Shown: positions 7,797 through 17,031 of the stretch, piece by piece | How positions within the stretch are numbered: the stretch's first letter is position 1 | Layout: every line of letters begins with the position of its first letter | Assembly: GCF_047338595.1 (NCBI RefSeq) | Contig: NZ_JBLFBO010000002.1 | Coordinates: 310,001-374,000 of the forward strand | Length of the DNA: 64,000 nt | Direction: 5' to 3' | Source: Nitrospira_D sp019636945 | GTDB taxonomy: Bacteria > Nitrospirota > Nitrospiria > Nitrospirales > Nitrospiraceae | Made by a program: the position numbers and the translations under genes | Notes under the pieces: model-generated | Told to the model about the DNA's origin: nothing | What the model saw: only the letters and a program-made list of their open reading frames with translations | Databases searched by the model: none

Positions 7797-10304
7797 CTAC
7801 AGCCCGGCCTCTTTCAACACCTGTCCTGTATAGGACCGCTTGGCCTTGGCAATCTCTTTTGGCGGGCCTTCAGCGACAATTTCGCCACCGCGGTCTCCGC
7901 CTTCTGGTCCAAGATCGATAATCCAATCGGCGTTTCTGATCATGTCCAGATTATGCTCGATCACCAGCACCGTGTTGCCTGCTTCAACCAATCGATCCAG
8001 CACATCAAGCAATCGTTGTACATCGGCGAAATGGAGGCCTGTGGTCGGCTCATCCAGGATGTACATCGTTCGGCCGGTCGCACGCTTCGAAAGTTCGCGT
8101 GAGAGCTTTACCCGCTGCGCTTCACCACCGGAAAGCGTCGTTGCGGACTGGCCGAGTTTCACATAGTGCAGACCGACATCATGAAGGGTCTGCAGCTTCG
8201 TTTTGATCAACGGAATGTGCTCAAAGAATTCCAACGCATCGTCCACCGTCATATTGAGGACATCGGCTATGCTCTTCCCCTTGTGATGAATCTCCAACGT
8301 CTCGCGGTTGTACCGTTGCCCCTTGCAGACCTCGCAGGTCACATAGACATCCGGCAGGAAGTGCATCTCGATCTTGATGAGCCCGTCTCCCTGACAGGCC
8401 TCACAGCGTCCACCCTTCACATTGAAACTGTAGCGTCCTGGCTTGTAGCCACGGACTCGTGACTCCGGAAGGTTGGAATAGAGATCGCGGATGTACCCGA
8501 ACAGGCCTGTATAGGTTGCGGGATTAGACCGCGGTGTGCGGCCGATCGGCGATTGATCGATGTCGATCACTTTATCGAGGGCATCGACTCCTCGCAGGTC
8601 CTTGCACCCATCGATCTTTGGCTTTTTGTGGTAGAGGAGTTGCGAGAGGGAATGAAACAGCACCTCCAGCACGAGTGTACTCTTGCCTGATCCAGAGACT
8701 CCGGTCACACAGGTGAAGAGCCCCAGAGGGATCTTTGCCGTCACATTTTTGAGGTTATGCTTCTGTGCCCCTATGACCGATAACATCCCCTTGGGCTTCC
8801 GCTGCCGTTGAGGCACAGACACCATCTGCGTCCCGCGCAGGTATTGACCCGTCAATGAATTGGAATCGCTCATAATTTGCTGGGGCGTTCCCTGCGCGAT
8901 CACATGGCCCCCATGCGAGCCGGCGCCAGGCCCCATATCGAGGACATGATCAGCAGCCATCATCGTTTCGGTGTCATGCTCCACGACCACAACGGTATTC
9001 CCGAGGTCGCGCAACCTGAGTAACGTCTGCAGCAACCGGCGGTTGTCTCGCTGGTGCAACCCGATGGATGGTTCATCCAGGATATACAACACGCCGACCA
9101 GACCGGACCCTATCTGCGTCGCCAACCGGATGCGCTGCCCCTCACCACCGGACAGGGTCGCTGCTGCTCGGTCCAACGTCAGATAGTCCAATCCCACGTT
9201 CACCAAGAATCCTAACCGTTCCCGAATCTCCTTCAGAATTCGATGCGCGATGACTAGCTCCCGATCAGTAAACTTGAGCGACAAGAAAAAATCAGCCGCC
9301 GCACGAACGGATAGCCTGGTCACCTCGGCAATCGACTTCTTGGCGAGCTGGATGGACAAGCTTTCCGGTCTCAGCCTCGCACCATCGCAGGTCTCGCACG
9401 GCTCAAGCAGCGTGAAATCTTCCTCCTCTTCGTTTCCCGGGGAAACGGCATAACCGATCCCGTCACAGGCAGGGCATGCGCCATGCGGGCTATTGAAGGA
9501 AAAGACGCGTGGCGTGACCTCCGGATAACTCACCCCGCACTTGATGCAAGCCAACCGGTCGCTGTAGAGCCTGGTTTGACCATTCTCGGTCAATACACCG
9601 ACCAGCCCACCGGTCAGTTTGACCGATGTTTCAACAGAATCCGCCAAGCGGCGCATCAACGCATCCCCCGGCTTCATCACCAATCGATCGACTATGATTT
9701 CAATCGTGTGTTTTTTCTGCTTGTCGAGCGAGATGTCCTCGCCGAGATCCACGATCTTTTCGTCGATCCTGGCGCGCACGTACCCGGCCTTGCGCATCTC
9801 CAACAATTCTTTCCGATACTCACCCTTCCGCCCTCGAACAATCGGCGCCAGGATCTGGAATTTCATGCCTTCCGGCTGCGCGGCAATGGCATCGACCATT
9901 TGCTGGACGGTTTGCGCCGTGATTTCCTCACCACATTGAAAGCAGTAGGGTCGCCCCACACGGGCGAAAAGGAGACGGAGATAATCATAGATCTCTGTAA
10001 CAGTCCCGACGGTGGAACGGGGATTGTGGCTCGTGCTTTTCTGCTCGATGGAAATTGCGGGAGACAGGCCTTCGATCGAATCGACGTCCGGCTTGCCCAT
10101 CTGTTCCAGAAACTGCCTGGCATAGGCGGAAAGCGATTCGACATAACGCCGCTGGCCTTCGGCATAAATCGTATCGAAGGCAAGCGACGACTTACCCGAT
10201 CCGCTCAAGCCGGTGATGACCACCAGCTTGTCCCGTGGAATCTCGACGTCGATGTTCTTGAGATTGTGTTCCCGCGCACCCTTGATGATGATGGAATTGC
10301 CCAT
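7797..10304 (-). CDS. uvrA: UvrABC excinuclease subunit A
   Basis: UvrA scans DNA for damage with UvrB in nucleotide excision repair. The 835-residue product has two ABC ATPase modules: Walker A GLSGSGKSS near residue 32 and GVSGSGKST near residue 520, with signatures LSGGEGQR and LSGGEAQR and DEPSIGLH and DEPTTGLH Walker B regions. Zinc modules CIKC/CPAC and CEAC/CEVC are present. It is somewhat shorter than E. coli UvrA (940). The start at 10304 gives MGNSIIIKGAREHNLKN, the usual N-terminus; a longer in-frame extension to 10430 has no family similarity. Confidence 0.97.
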   Translation of the reverse strand: MGNSIIIKGAREHNLKNIDVEIPRDKLVVITGLSGSGKSSLAFDTIYAEGQRRYVESLSAYARQFLEQMGKPDVDSIEGLSPAISIEQKSTSHNPRSTVGTVTEIYDYLRLLFARVGRPYCFQCGEEITAQTVQQMVDAIAAQPEGMKFQILAPIVRGRKGEYRKELLEMRKAGYVRARIDEKIVDLGEDISLDKQKKHTIEIIVDRLVMKPGDALMRRLADSVETSVKLTGGLVGVLTENGQTRLYSDRLACIKCGVSYPEVTPRVFSFNSPHGACPACDGIGYAVSPGNEEEEDFTLLEPCETCDGARLRPESLSIQLAKKSIAEVTRLSVRAAADFFLSLKFTDRELVIAHRILKEIRERLGFLVNVGLDYLTLDRAAATLSGGEGQRIRLATQIGSGLVGVLYILDEPSIGLHQRDNRRLLQTLLRLRDLGNTVVVVEHDTETMMAADHVLDMGPGAGSHGGHVIAQGTPQQIMSDSNSLTGQYLRGTQMVSVPQRQRKPKGMLSVIGAQKHNLKNVTAKIPLGLFTCVTGVSGSGKSTLVLEVLFHSLSQLLYHKKPKIDGCKDLRGVDALDKVIDIDQSPIGRTPRSNPATYTGLFGYIRDLYSNLPESRVRGYKPGRYSFNVKGGRCEACQGDGLIKIEMHFLPDVYVTCEVCKGQRYNRETLEIHHKGKSIADVLNMTVDDALEFFEHIPLIKTKLQTLHDVGLHYVKLGQSATTLSGGEAQRVKLSRELSKRATGRTMYILDEPTTGLHFADVQRLLDVLDRLVEAGNTVLVIEHNLDMIRNADWIIDLGPEGGDRGGEIVAEGPPKEIAKAKRSYTGQVLKEAGL

Positions 10305-10400
10305 AAGGGCAGGGATTATAGCACCTCTGTTTTGCCAGGTGACACTTTGCCTGACCCGGCGGGCACGGCCCACTTCAGTTTTGTGGATTTTCACCGATAC

Positions 10401-11240
10401 ATGAAGGCCGGTCCAATCTCCCCCACGCACCAGTACCCTCTGGACACCATGCTTGATGCGTTAGGTCTCTTCAAACGGAATATCAATCAGCTGTTTGGAA
10501 TATGCGTCGACATCATGAATACCGGACGCTCGCTCCAGTTGCTGTCGTCATCCATGCAGATTCTGGCCATTAATGGCGTCGCCCAAGCCGCGAAAGTCGG
10601 AGGCGGCAAAGGCCGCCCCATCTTGGCGCTCGTTGAGATTCTCAATCACACGCCTAGGGAGATTAAGCCCGAGGTGGAAGCCATCGAACAGGTCTGCGCT
10701 GAACTCGCTCGACTCACCGCCCACAGCTCGAATATCGTATGGCGATACTACCAGCTGATCGCCAGTGTGCTGGCGGCGATGCCTCAGGACGGCCAGTCGT
10801 CTTGTCTTGCGGACCGGCACCTGTCTTCTCATCTGCGCTTCACAACCCCAGAAGACATCACCCGGTTGATGACGGATCCATCGTTCCAGTTGGGTGAACC
10901 GCTGGAACGGGACAACCGAGGTTCCATCGCGGCGATTTGCCAGACGAACCTGACTGAACTGCATACACGATTGAGCGAAGCCTTGCGCTGTCTCAATGAA
11001 ACACGCCGTGCGTTGCACGGCCTGAAGATGATCGGCCTCACCGCCCGCTATCTGGCCTTCTGCATCGCCTCCGAAGCCGCTGCACTGGGAGAGGCCGGCA
11101 TGAACTTCAAGACACTCGCGGCAGAGATCGGTCATGTGGTGGACGAACTGGACGCCAGAATGCGTGCCATGAAGAGCTCGATCGACAGTGGGCAGAGCTT
11201 GGTGGAGTTGCTGCTGAAAGGGAATAGTGATGCAAAGTAA
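10401..11240 (+). CDS. Soluble chemoreceptor-like helical protein
   Basis: The 279-residue product is almost entirely helical and has no membrane segment. Two stretches resemble the hairpin tip of methyl-accepting chemotaxis proteins: MQILAINGVAQAAKVGGGKGR near residues 52-72 and LTARYLAFCIASEAAALGEAG near 213-233 (compare LLALNAAIEAARAGE). I see no HAMP or transmembrane region. Its stop overlaps the start of the ODP-type gene, so the two are probably co-translated. The start could be ATG 10401 or ATG 10449. The same frame stays open upstream inside uvrA, but that part is antisense and has no coding character. Confidence 0.7.
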   Translation: MKAGPISPTHQYPLDTMLDALGLFKRNINQLFGICVDIMNTGRSLQLLSSSMQILAINGVAQAAKVGGGKGRPILALVEILNHTPREIKPEVEAIEQVCAELARLTAHSSNIVWRYYQLIASVLAAMPQDGQSSCLADRHLSSHLRFTTPEDITRLMTDPSFQLGEPLERDNRGSIAAICQTNLTELHTRLSEALRCLNETRRALHGLKMIGLTARYLAFCIASEAAALGEAGMNFKTLAAEIGHVVDELDARMRAMKSSIDSGQSLVELLLKGNSDAK

Positions 11241-12009
11241 AACGCTCTTCAATGAACACGGTCATCAATGGATCGTGATCGGTCGCGACCCTCACAAGGA
11301 CGCTCACGTCATCGATACAAATGAGTACGTCATCATCAGTCGCGGGCAAGCCATGTTACTGGATCCCGGTGGCATCCAAATATTTCCCCAAGTCCTCGCC
11401 GAACTGGCCAAATATGTGCGCGTCCAGGATATCCGCGTCATCTTTGCCAGCCATCAAGACCCGGATATTTCGTCGTCGCTTGCCATGTGGCTCGATCTCA
11501 ACCCGGACATCAAGACCTACTGTTCGTGGCTCTGGACCGGCTTTATCAGTCATTTCAGCACCGGCACCGCCATTGAACTCACCGCGATTCCCGACGAGGG
11601 TATGCGCATCAAAATCGGTGATCTTGGCGTGGAAGTCGAAGCCGTCCCCGCGCATTACTGCCACTCCTCAGGAAACTTTTCGCTCTACGACCCTCTCGCC
11701 GGCATCTTATTTTCCGGCGACATCGGATCCGCCTTGGTCCCCAGCCATGAAGCCAGCTTAATCGTGACGGACTTCGATCACCATATCCAATATATGAGAG
11801 GGTTCCATCTCAGATGGATGCCTTCGACCACCGCCTTACGGAGCTGGACTCAGCGGATTCGCGCACTAAAGCCCAGGATGATCTGCCCACAACACGGCTC
11901 CGTCTTTCAGGGCGAGATGGTCACCAGATTGCTCGACTGGCTCGACAGTCTTGAAGTGGGGCAATGGACAGGCTCGACCCCGACCCACGATATTCCGAAG
12001 GCAGCGTAA
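11230..12009 (+). CDS. ODP-type di-iron metallo-beta-lactamase-fold protein
   Basis: The product of about 259 residues has the metallo-beta-lactamase fold of flavodiiron proteins without the flavodoxin domain. The metal ligands appear as ASHQDPD near residue 77, AHYCHSSGN near 146, FSGDIG near 166 and CPQHG near 219. HQDPD in place of HxExD is the pattern I associate with ODP, the oxygen-binding di-iron sensor in the chemotaxis operon of Treponema. The gene overlaps the chemoreceptor-like gene upstream, which strengthens a role as an O2 or iron sensor. A GTG at 11227 directly precedes the ATG. Confidence 0.8.
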   Translation: MQSKTLFNEHGHQWIVIGRDPHKDAHVIDTNEYVIISRGQAMLLDPGGIQIFPQVLAELAKYVRVQDIRVIFASHQDPDISSSLAMWLDLNPDIKTYCSWLWTGFISHFSTGTAIELTAIPDEGMRIKIGDLGVEVEAVPAHYCHSSGNFSLYDPLAGILFSGDIGSALVPSHEASLIVTDFDHHIQYMRGFHLRWMPSTTALRSWTQRIRALKPRMICPQHGSVFQGEMVTRLLDWLDSLEVGQWTGSTPTHDIPKAA

Positions 12010-12177
12010 AACCTACTCGGCTCACACAACTTCTCCCGGTACCCCAGGGACAGTCAGGAACCAACATGTTTGACTCGACACGATGAGTGTTTGGATCCCC
12101 CTTGCTGCCATCTCACCTTGACAAAGCTTAAAACCGGGTGCTACCACCGTGATATGGTGGGAGCCGAGCGTCATTCT

Positions 12178-12930
12178 ATGACTCAAGACCCGCAAACTCC
12201 GGCGAAGGTGGTATCAACCTGGTCGGGCCAGGCCCGAGAGGATGCCGTTCAGAGGATGTTCACATCCATTGCCGGAGCCTACGACCTGAACAACACGCTG
12301 TTGAGTTTCGGGCTCCATTATTATTGGAAGAAGATCACCGCCTCCTTCATTACGCCGGTCGGCCGGGGAACCGCCCTTGATGTCGGATCAGGCACGGCTG
12401 ACCTCGCACTCCTGATTGAGTCCCGCATGGGACCGAAGGGTCGAGTGATCGCCTCAGACCTGAACCATGCCATGCTCGCTGAAGGCCTCAAGAAGATCAG
12501 CGACAAAGGCCTCAGCGACAAAATCACCTGCCTGCAAGCCAGCGCGGAACATCTTGGATTCGGTGACAATACCTTCGATGCGGTCACCACAGGGTTCTGC
12601 ATGCGAAACGTCGGGGATCTACCGCAAGCCGTTCGGGAAATTCGCCGGGTGATGAAGCCCGGCGGCCGGTTTGTGTGCCTGGAGTTCTCCCGCCCGGTCT
12701 TCGGCTGGTTGAGAACGCTGTACGACTGGTATTCTTTCAAGCTCTTGCCTTTCATCGGCACGATCGTCGCCCGCGACCGTACCGGCGTCTATGAATACCT
12801 TCCTGCCTCGATCCGGACGTTTCCCGATCAAGAACGGTTGTGCCAGATCCTCCGTGATGCAGGATTTCGTCAGGTGTCGTACAAGAACCTCAGCGGCGGT
12901 ATCGTCGCTATTCATATCGCCACCAAGTGA
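12178..12930 (+). CDS. ubiE: Ubiquinone/menaquinone methyltransferase UbiE/MenG
   Basis: The protein is a class I SAM-dependent C-methyltransferase of quinone biosynthesis, about 250 residues as in the family. Features are RMFTSIAGAYDLNNTLLSFG near the N-terminus, the SAM loop ALDVGSGTADLA near 65, and the signature FDAVTTGFCMRNVGDL with REIRRVMKPGG near 135-160. Which quinone is used cannot be told from the sequence; menaquinone is likely in Nitrospira relatives. Start 12178 gives the usual length; upstream in-frame starts add residues with no similarity. Confidence 0.93.
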   Translation: MTQDPQTPAKVVSTWSGQAREDAVQRMFTSIAGAYDLNNTLLSFGLHYYWKKITASFITPVGRGTALDVGSGTADLALLIESRMGPKGRVIASDLNHAMLAEGLKKISDKGLSDKITCLQASAEHLGFGDNTFDAVTTGFCMRNVGDLPQAVREIRRVMKPGGRFVCLEFSRPVFGWLRTLYDWYSFKLLPFIGTIVARDRTGVYEYLPASIRTFPDQERLCQILRDAGFRQVSYKNLSGGIVAIHIATK

Positions 12931-12935
12931 AGAGC

Positions 12936-13020
12936 AGATGGCGTATGGCCGATGGTACCAACCAGAAACGTTCCATCGTTTTCCTGCCATACGCCACTAG
13001 CCATTAGCTATCGGCTCTAC
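12936..13020 (+). repeat. Palindromic low-complexity intergenic repeat
   Basis: The spacer between ubiE and the radical SAM gene holds TGGCGTATGGC (12939-12949) and its exact inverse GCCATACGCCA (12986-12996), followed by the words ACTAGCCATTAGCTATCGGC. The arms can form an 11-bp stem. The radical SAM gene that follows has no visible Shine-Dalgarno, since the repeat fills that position. Similar palindromic word clusters recur at the next junctions. Confidence 0.6.
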
Positions 13021-13021
13021 T

Positions 13022-14647
13022 ATGAACTCTGTTTTATATATCTTCCTTCCCTGCAAGAAGGTCTATCCGATCGGAATCACCTACCTGGCGGACTTCATTC
13101 ATCGACGAAAACCGGAGGTTCGCCAGCGCATCCTCGATCTGTCGCTGTTTCCGGTCAACCGGCGCAGCCAGGCCATTCGTGACGCCGCGACGGAGTTCAA
13201 ACCGGACCTGGTCTGCTTTTCATGGCGCGATATCCAAATTTTCTCGCCACACGAAGGGGATTCCTCGCTGGAACATGCGTTCAACTTCTATTTCGCGAGC
13301 AACCCGCTCAAGCGGATCGCCGCCTCATTTGCGGGGGTGAAGCAACTCTATCGGTACTATAGTCATATCTATACGATCCTGTCCTATCCGGCATTGATCC
13401 GAAAAGAATTCCCTAAAGCTCAGATCATGATCGGAGGCGGAGCGTTCACCGCGTTCGCTGATCAACTCATCGAAAAGCTTCCGGAAGGTACGATCGGCAT
13501 CCTGGGCGAAGGGGAGGACGCAATCCTCAAGCTGCTCGAAGGCCGTTCGATCGACGACGAGCGCTACATCATCAAAGAAGGGGGCCGGGTCCGAAAAGGT
13601 TCCCATGGTTCGCCTCCGCTGCTCGATGCCCCGGCCGTTGACCTCCCCTATTTGACCTCTATTTTTCCTCAGTGGCAGGAGTACCAGGGCGAATCGATCG
13701 GGGTCCAGTCGAAACGAGGCTGTCCCTATGACTGTGCTTTCTGCCTGTATCCCTACATTGAGGGCAAGCGCGTGCGGTATCGGCCACCGGACATGGTCGT
13801 GAAAGATATCTCCCAGCATTATCATCAGTGGGGAACCCGCCGTTTTTGGTTTACTGATGCCCAATTTATTACGGGGAAGGAAGCCTATCCGCAGTGTACG
13901 GAAATCATGGAGCGCATCATCAGCGAGAAGCTGGAGATCGAGTGGTCCGGCTATATCCGCACCTCCTTGATCACACCGGACTTCGCCAAGCTGATGGTTC
14001 GCTCTGGCGTCGGCGACTTGGAAGTTGCTATCACCTCCGGCTCGCAGGAAGTACTCAACAATCTCCACATGGGGTTTAAGCTGGAGCGACTCTATGACGG
14101 GTGTCGCTACCTGGCGGAGGCTGGCTTCAAGGGTAAGGTGATCCTCAACTATTCATTGAATAGCCCCAAAGAAACGGAGGAAACCCTCCTTCAAAGCGTC
14201 GAGTCGTACAAAGTGGTGGCATCGATCCTCGGCGAAGAACGAGTCTTCCCTTTGATGTTTTTCTTGGGCATCCAGCCCAATACCGATCTTGAACAACGTC
14301 TGTTGGAAGAGGGCTATCTGTCAGCCGGCTACAACCCCTTGATGCTGACGCCGACCAGTATCCGGAAACTCCTCTATAACCCTGCACCATTGAATTCATT
14401 TATTGCCAAAGCATGCCTTCGTGCCTGGGAACGAAAACAGGGGAGCCGAGACCCACGCAAATGGACAGGCTCCCTCTCCCAGACGACCGACCAATCGAAT
14501 GTGTATGCCGACAAAAACTTGAGCAAAGGGATTGAAGGGAACTCCGGACGAGATGCCCTTCTCTCCCTTGAAGAGATCCTTCGCTCCCGCCGACCTGTTT
14601 CAGCTCCCTCCCAGACAACTGATCCGCGAGCAAGTTCCATCGGTTAG
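13022..14647 (+). CDS. B12-binding-domain radical SAM protein
   Basis: The 541-residue product has an N-terminal cobalamin-binding-like domain (PDLVCFSWRDIQIF near 60, MIGGGAFTAFA near 140, GILGEGEDAI near 160) and a radical SAM domain with the 4Fe-4S motif CPYDCAFC near residue 238. Such enzymes use cobalamin and SAM for methylations or rearrangements on unreactive carbons, often in tetrapyrrole, lipid or natural-product pathways; the substrate cannot be told here. The last 60 residues are low-complexity. It lies between ubiE and the USP gene on the same strand. Confidence 0.85.
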   Translation: MNSVLYIFLPCKKVYPIGITYLADFIHRRKPEVRQRILDLSLFPVNRRSQAIRDAATEFKPDLVCFSWRDIQIFSPHEGDSSLEHAFNFYFASNPLKRIAASFAGVKQLYRYYSHIYTILSYPALIRKEFPKAQIMIGGGAFTAFADQLIEKLPEGTIGILGEGEDAILKLLEGRSIDDERYIIKEGGRVRKGSHGSPPLLDAPAVDLPYLTSIFPQWQEYQGESIGVQSKRGCPYDCAFCLYPYIEGKRVRYRPPDMVVKDISQHYHQWGTRRFWFTDAQFITGKEAYPQCTEIMERIISEKLEIEWSGYIRTSLITPDFAKLMVRSGVGDLEVAITSGSQEVLNNLHMGFKLERLYDGCRYLAEAGFKGKVILNYSLNSPKETEETLLQSVESYKVVASILGEERVFPLMFFLGIQPNTDLEQRLLEEGYLSAGYNPLMLTPTSIRKLLYNPAPLNSFIAKACLRAWERKQGSRDPRKWTGSLSQTTDQSNVYADKNLSKGIEGNSGRDALLSLEEILRSRRPVSAPSQTTDPRASSIG

Positions 14648-14651
14648 CTTC

Positions 14652-14740
14652 GTCATTGGTCATGAGTCAATGATCACTAAGCAGGCTGACCGCCTTGCTT
14701 GCCGATGACTAATGACAAGTGACTATTGACTACTCCGCGT
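14652..14740 (+). repeat. Palindromic low-complexity intergenic repeat
   Basis: The spacer after the radical SAM gene contains TCATTGGTCATGAGTCAATGATCACT and then GATGACTAATGACAAGTGACTATTGACTAC, each described here in parts: TGGTCATGAGTCAATGATCA on one arm and AATGACAAGTGACTATTGAC on the other. The arms are imperfect inverses built from the words TGACYAATGAC and GTCATTGGTCA. The same words return at 20740-20820. Confidence 0.6.
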
Positions 14741-14873
14741 CTTGCAATCCAGTTTAAGCCGATGCTATCATTCCGCTTCTCTGGAGGCTGGGACAGCGCT
14801 TCAAGCATCTGTTTTTTCAGACCATTACGTCCCTAGAACCTCTGTACAACTTGCGCCTTAAGGAGGCGCCTCA

Positions 14874-16940
14874 ATGTATAAGACGATCTATATTCCGGTC
14901 GATAACTCCGACCATTCAAATACAGCAGTGGATGTCGGTGTCCATCTGGCAAAAACCTTCGGCTCCAAGATTGTGGGAAGCCATGTTTATGCCGCGAAGA
15001 TGCACGACAAGCGTTTCAAACAGATGGAAGCCGGCTTGCCGGAAGAATACCACGATGAAACGGAGCTCGACCGCCAGCGCCAGATTCATGACTCGCTGAT
15101 CACGCGGGGTCTCCAAATCATCACCGATTCCTATCTCGACTACGTCGACAAGAAGTGTAATGAAGCCAATCTGCCGATTGAGCGGCGATCGCTCGAGGGA
15201 CGGAACTGGAAGGTCTTGTCAGAAGATATCAATACCAACGGCTACGACCTCGTCATCATGGGTGCCTTAGGCGTCGGAGCCGTCAAGGACAGCGTCATCG
15301 GGAGTAACACCGAACGCGTCGTTCGTCGTGTCCGTAACTCCGATATGCTGATCATCAAGAACACCCAGCCGATCACGGGCGGCAAGATTGTCGTGGCGGT
15401 TGACGGGAGTCCCTATTCGTTCGGGGGATTGATGACCGGTCTCGCGATCGGAAAAGCCCTCAACATCCCGGTTGAGGCGATTTCGGCCTTCGATCCTTAC
15501 TTCCACTATGCCGCCTTCCATAGCATTTCCGGTGTGCTCAACGAAGAAGCCGGTAAGGTCTTCCGATTCAAGGAGCAAGAAAAGCTACACGAGGAGATTA
15601 TCGACAGCGGCTTGGCAAAGATCTACCAATCACATCTGGACATCTCCCGCGAAATTGCGCAGGCCGAACAGACCGACCTCAAGACCACGCTTCTCGACGG
15701 CAAAGCATTTGAAAAAATTATTCAGTACGTCCGCAAGGACGTCCCGGCCTTGCTGATCGTCGGGCGTATCGGTGTCCATAGCGACGAAGATATGGACGTC
15801 GGCAGCAACACCGAGAACCTGTTGCGGAGTGCACCCTGTAACGTGCTCATTTCCAATCGTAAATATGTTCCCCCGATCGATACGCAAGCCGAATACACCA
15901 TCGCCTGGACGGAAGAAGCGTTGCGACGGATGGAAAAGATTCCTATCTTTGCGCGTGGCGTGGCAAAAACAGCCATTCATCGGTATGCCATTGAAAAGGG
16001 ACACACGATTATCAGCAACACGGTAGTCGATGCTGCGGTGGGACACATTCTTCCAAAAGGCGCCATGGACGCCATGCGGGCGCTTGGCGGAAGCTTGGAT
16101 GCGGCAGGGGTTGATCGCGACAGGATGCAGGCCGACCAAGCCGTAACTCAAGATCTCATGGGACCGACTTTAAGCGGGATCATGACGCAGATCGTGGAAG
16201 AGAAGCCCAAGGAAATCAGCGCATCGACGCAGGCTTACCTTGACCGAATGGCACAGACCTATTTCGTGTGTGACGGATGCGGGTACATCGGGAAAGGTGA
16301 TACGCCCGTTAAGTGCCCCGTGTGCAGTGCCGATGGGACCAAATTCAAGCAGGTTGATAAGAAGATTTTTGAAGTGGCTGCGACTGCGGAAGGTGAGTTG
16401 GAAACCGACGTGGCCTACGACGATGTGCCGATGCAGTGGACCAAGGATGCGAAAGAGGCCATCCGTGCCGTCCCAGCCGGCTTCCAGCGGAGACGGGCCA
16501 AGGCAAGAATTGAAAAAACGGCTCGAAAATTGGGGATGACGACCATCACACTCGAATACGCGGCTCCGATGATCAAAGAAGCCGCATCTGAAGACTACAC
16601 ACCGATTTTCTCCAATAAAGGCACCGGTACTGCCCCGGCAGCGGAAGGGATGCTGACCGCAGCCAATGGGAATGGGACGAACGGTCATGCTGAAAGCACA
16701 TCCCCTTATACCTGGACGAGCGACGCACAGGCCCGATTAGATCGAGCTCCGGAAGGCTTCATGCGCGATTGTACCAAGGCCCTGATTCTCAAACATGCCG
16801 AGAAAATCGGTGCGACCGTGATCACGCTCGAGGTTGCGAACGAAGGCATTGAACAAGCAAAAGGCTATATGGCAGAAGCAATGAAGACCGGCAACCTCAA
16901 AGACATGATCGCCGACCTGACCGGCAAGGGAAGTGCCTAG
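14874..16940 (+). CDS. USP-USP-PCP_red-rubredoxin-PCP_red multidomain protein
   Basis: The 688-residue protein has two universal stress protein domains (residues 1-160 and about 165-330; nucleotide-loop motifs MGALGVGAVKDSVIGSNTERVV and VGRIGVHSDEDMDVGSNTENLL). Then follow a PCP_red domain (TEEALRRMEKIPIFARGVAK...), a rubredoxin-like zinc or iron ribbon (YFVCDGCGYIGKG, then CPVC, near 460-490), and two more PCP_red domains (TKDAKEAIRAVPAGFQR; TSDAQARLDRAPEGFMR). PCP_red is the small C-terminal domain of the light-independent protochlorophyllide reductase B subunit. No single function is known; a redox or cofactor-handling stress protein is plausible. AAGGAGG precedes the ATG. Confidence 0.85.
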   Translation: MYKTIYIPVDNSDHSNTAVDVGVHLAKTFGSKIVGSHVYAAKMHDKRFKQMEAGLPEEYHDETELDRQRQIHDSLITRGLQIITDSYLDYVDKKCNEANLPIERRSLEGRNWKVLSEDINTNGYDLVIMGALGVGAVKDSVIGSNTERVVRRVRNSDMLIIKNTQPITGGKIVVAVDGSPYSFGGLMTGLAIGKALNIPVEAISAFDPYFHYAAFHSISGVLNEEAGKVFRFKEQEKLHEEIIDSGLAKIYQSHLDISREIAQAEQTDLKTTLLDGKAFEKIIQYVRKDVPALLIVGRIGVHSDEDMDVGSNTENLLRSAPCNVLISNRKYVPPIDTQAEYTIAWTEEALRRMEKIPIFARGVAKTAIHRYAIEKGHTIISNTVVDAAVGHILPKGAMDAMRALGGSLDAAGVDRDRMQADQAVTQDLMGPTLSGIMTQIVEEKPKEISASTQAYLDRMAQTYFVCDGCGYIGKGDTPVKCPVCSADGTKFKQVDKKIFEVAATAEGELETDVAYDDVPMQWTKDAKEAIRAVPAGFQRRRAKARIEKTARKLGMTTITLEYAAPMIKEAASEDYTPIFSNKGTGTAPAAEGMLTAANGNGTNGHAESTSPYTWTSDAQARLDRAPEGFMRDCTKALILKHAEKIGATVITLEVANEGIEQAKGYMAEAMKTGNLKDMIADLTGKGSA

Positions 16941-17030
16941 TGCTGGGTGCTGAGTCCTGAGCGTAGCGGACGTCGGCCAAGCCCCTTTCCGTTACTCAGT
17001 CCTCAGTCCTCAGTCCTCATCACTAACACG
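16938..17030 (+). repeat. Low-complexity repeat of CAGTCCT words
   Basis: Beginning at the stop codon of the USP gene, the spacer reads AGTGCTGGGTGCTGAGTCCTGAG and, after 25 bases, ACTCAGTCCT repeated three times (16994-17020). The word CTCAGTCCTCAG also occurs inverted inside the HerA-like gene at 3512-3530. The ATG of the next gene at 17032 has no Shine-Dalgarno sequence. Confidence 0.6.
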
Positions 17031-17031
17031 C

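Noticed and set aside
9483..10400. Plus-strand open frame continuous with the chemoreceptor-like gene
   Set aside because: It lies antisense to uvrA, whose protein sequence is clear. The extension has no coding character, so only the part from 10401 is kept.
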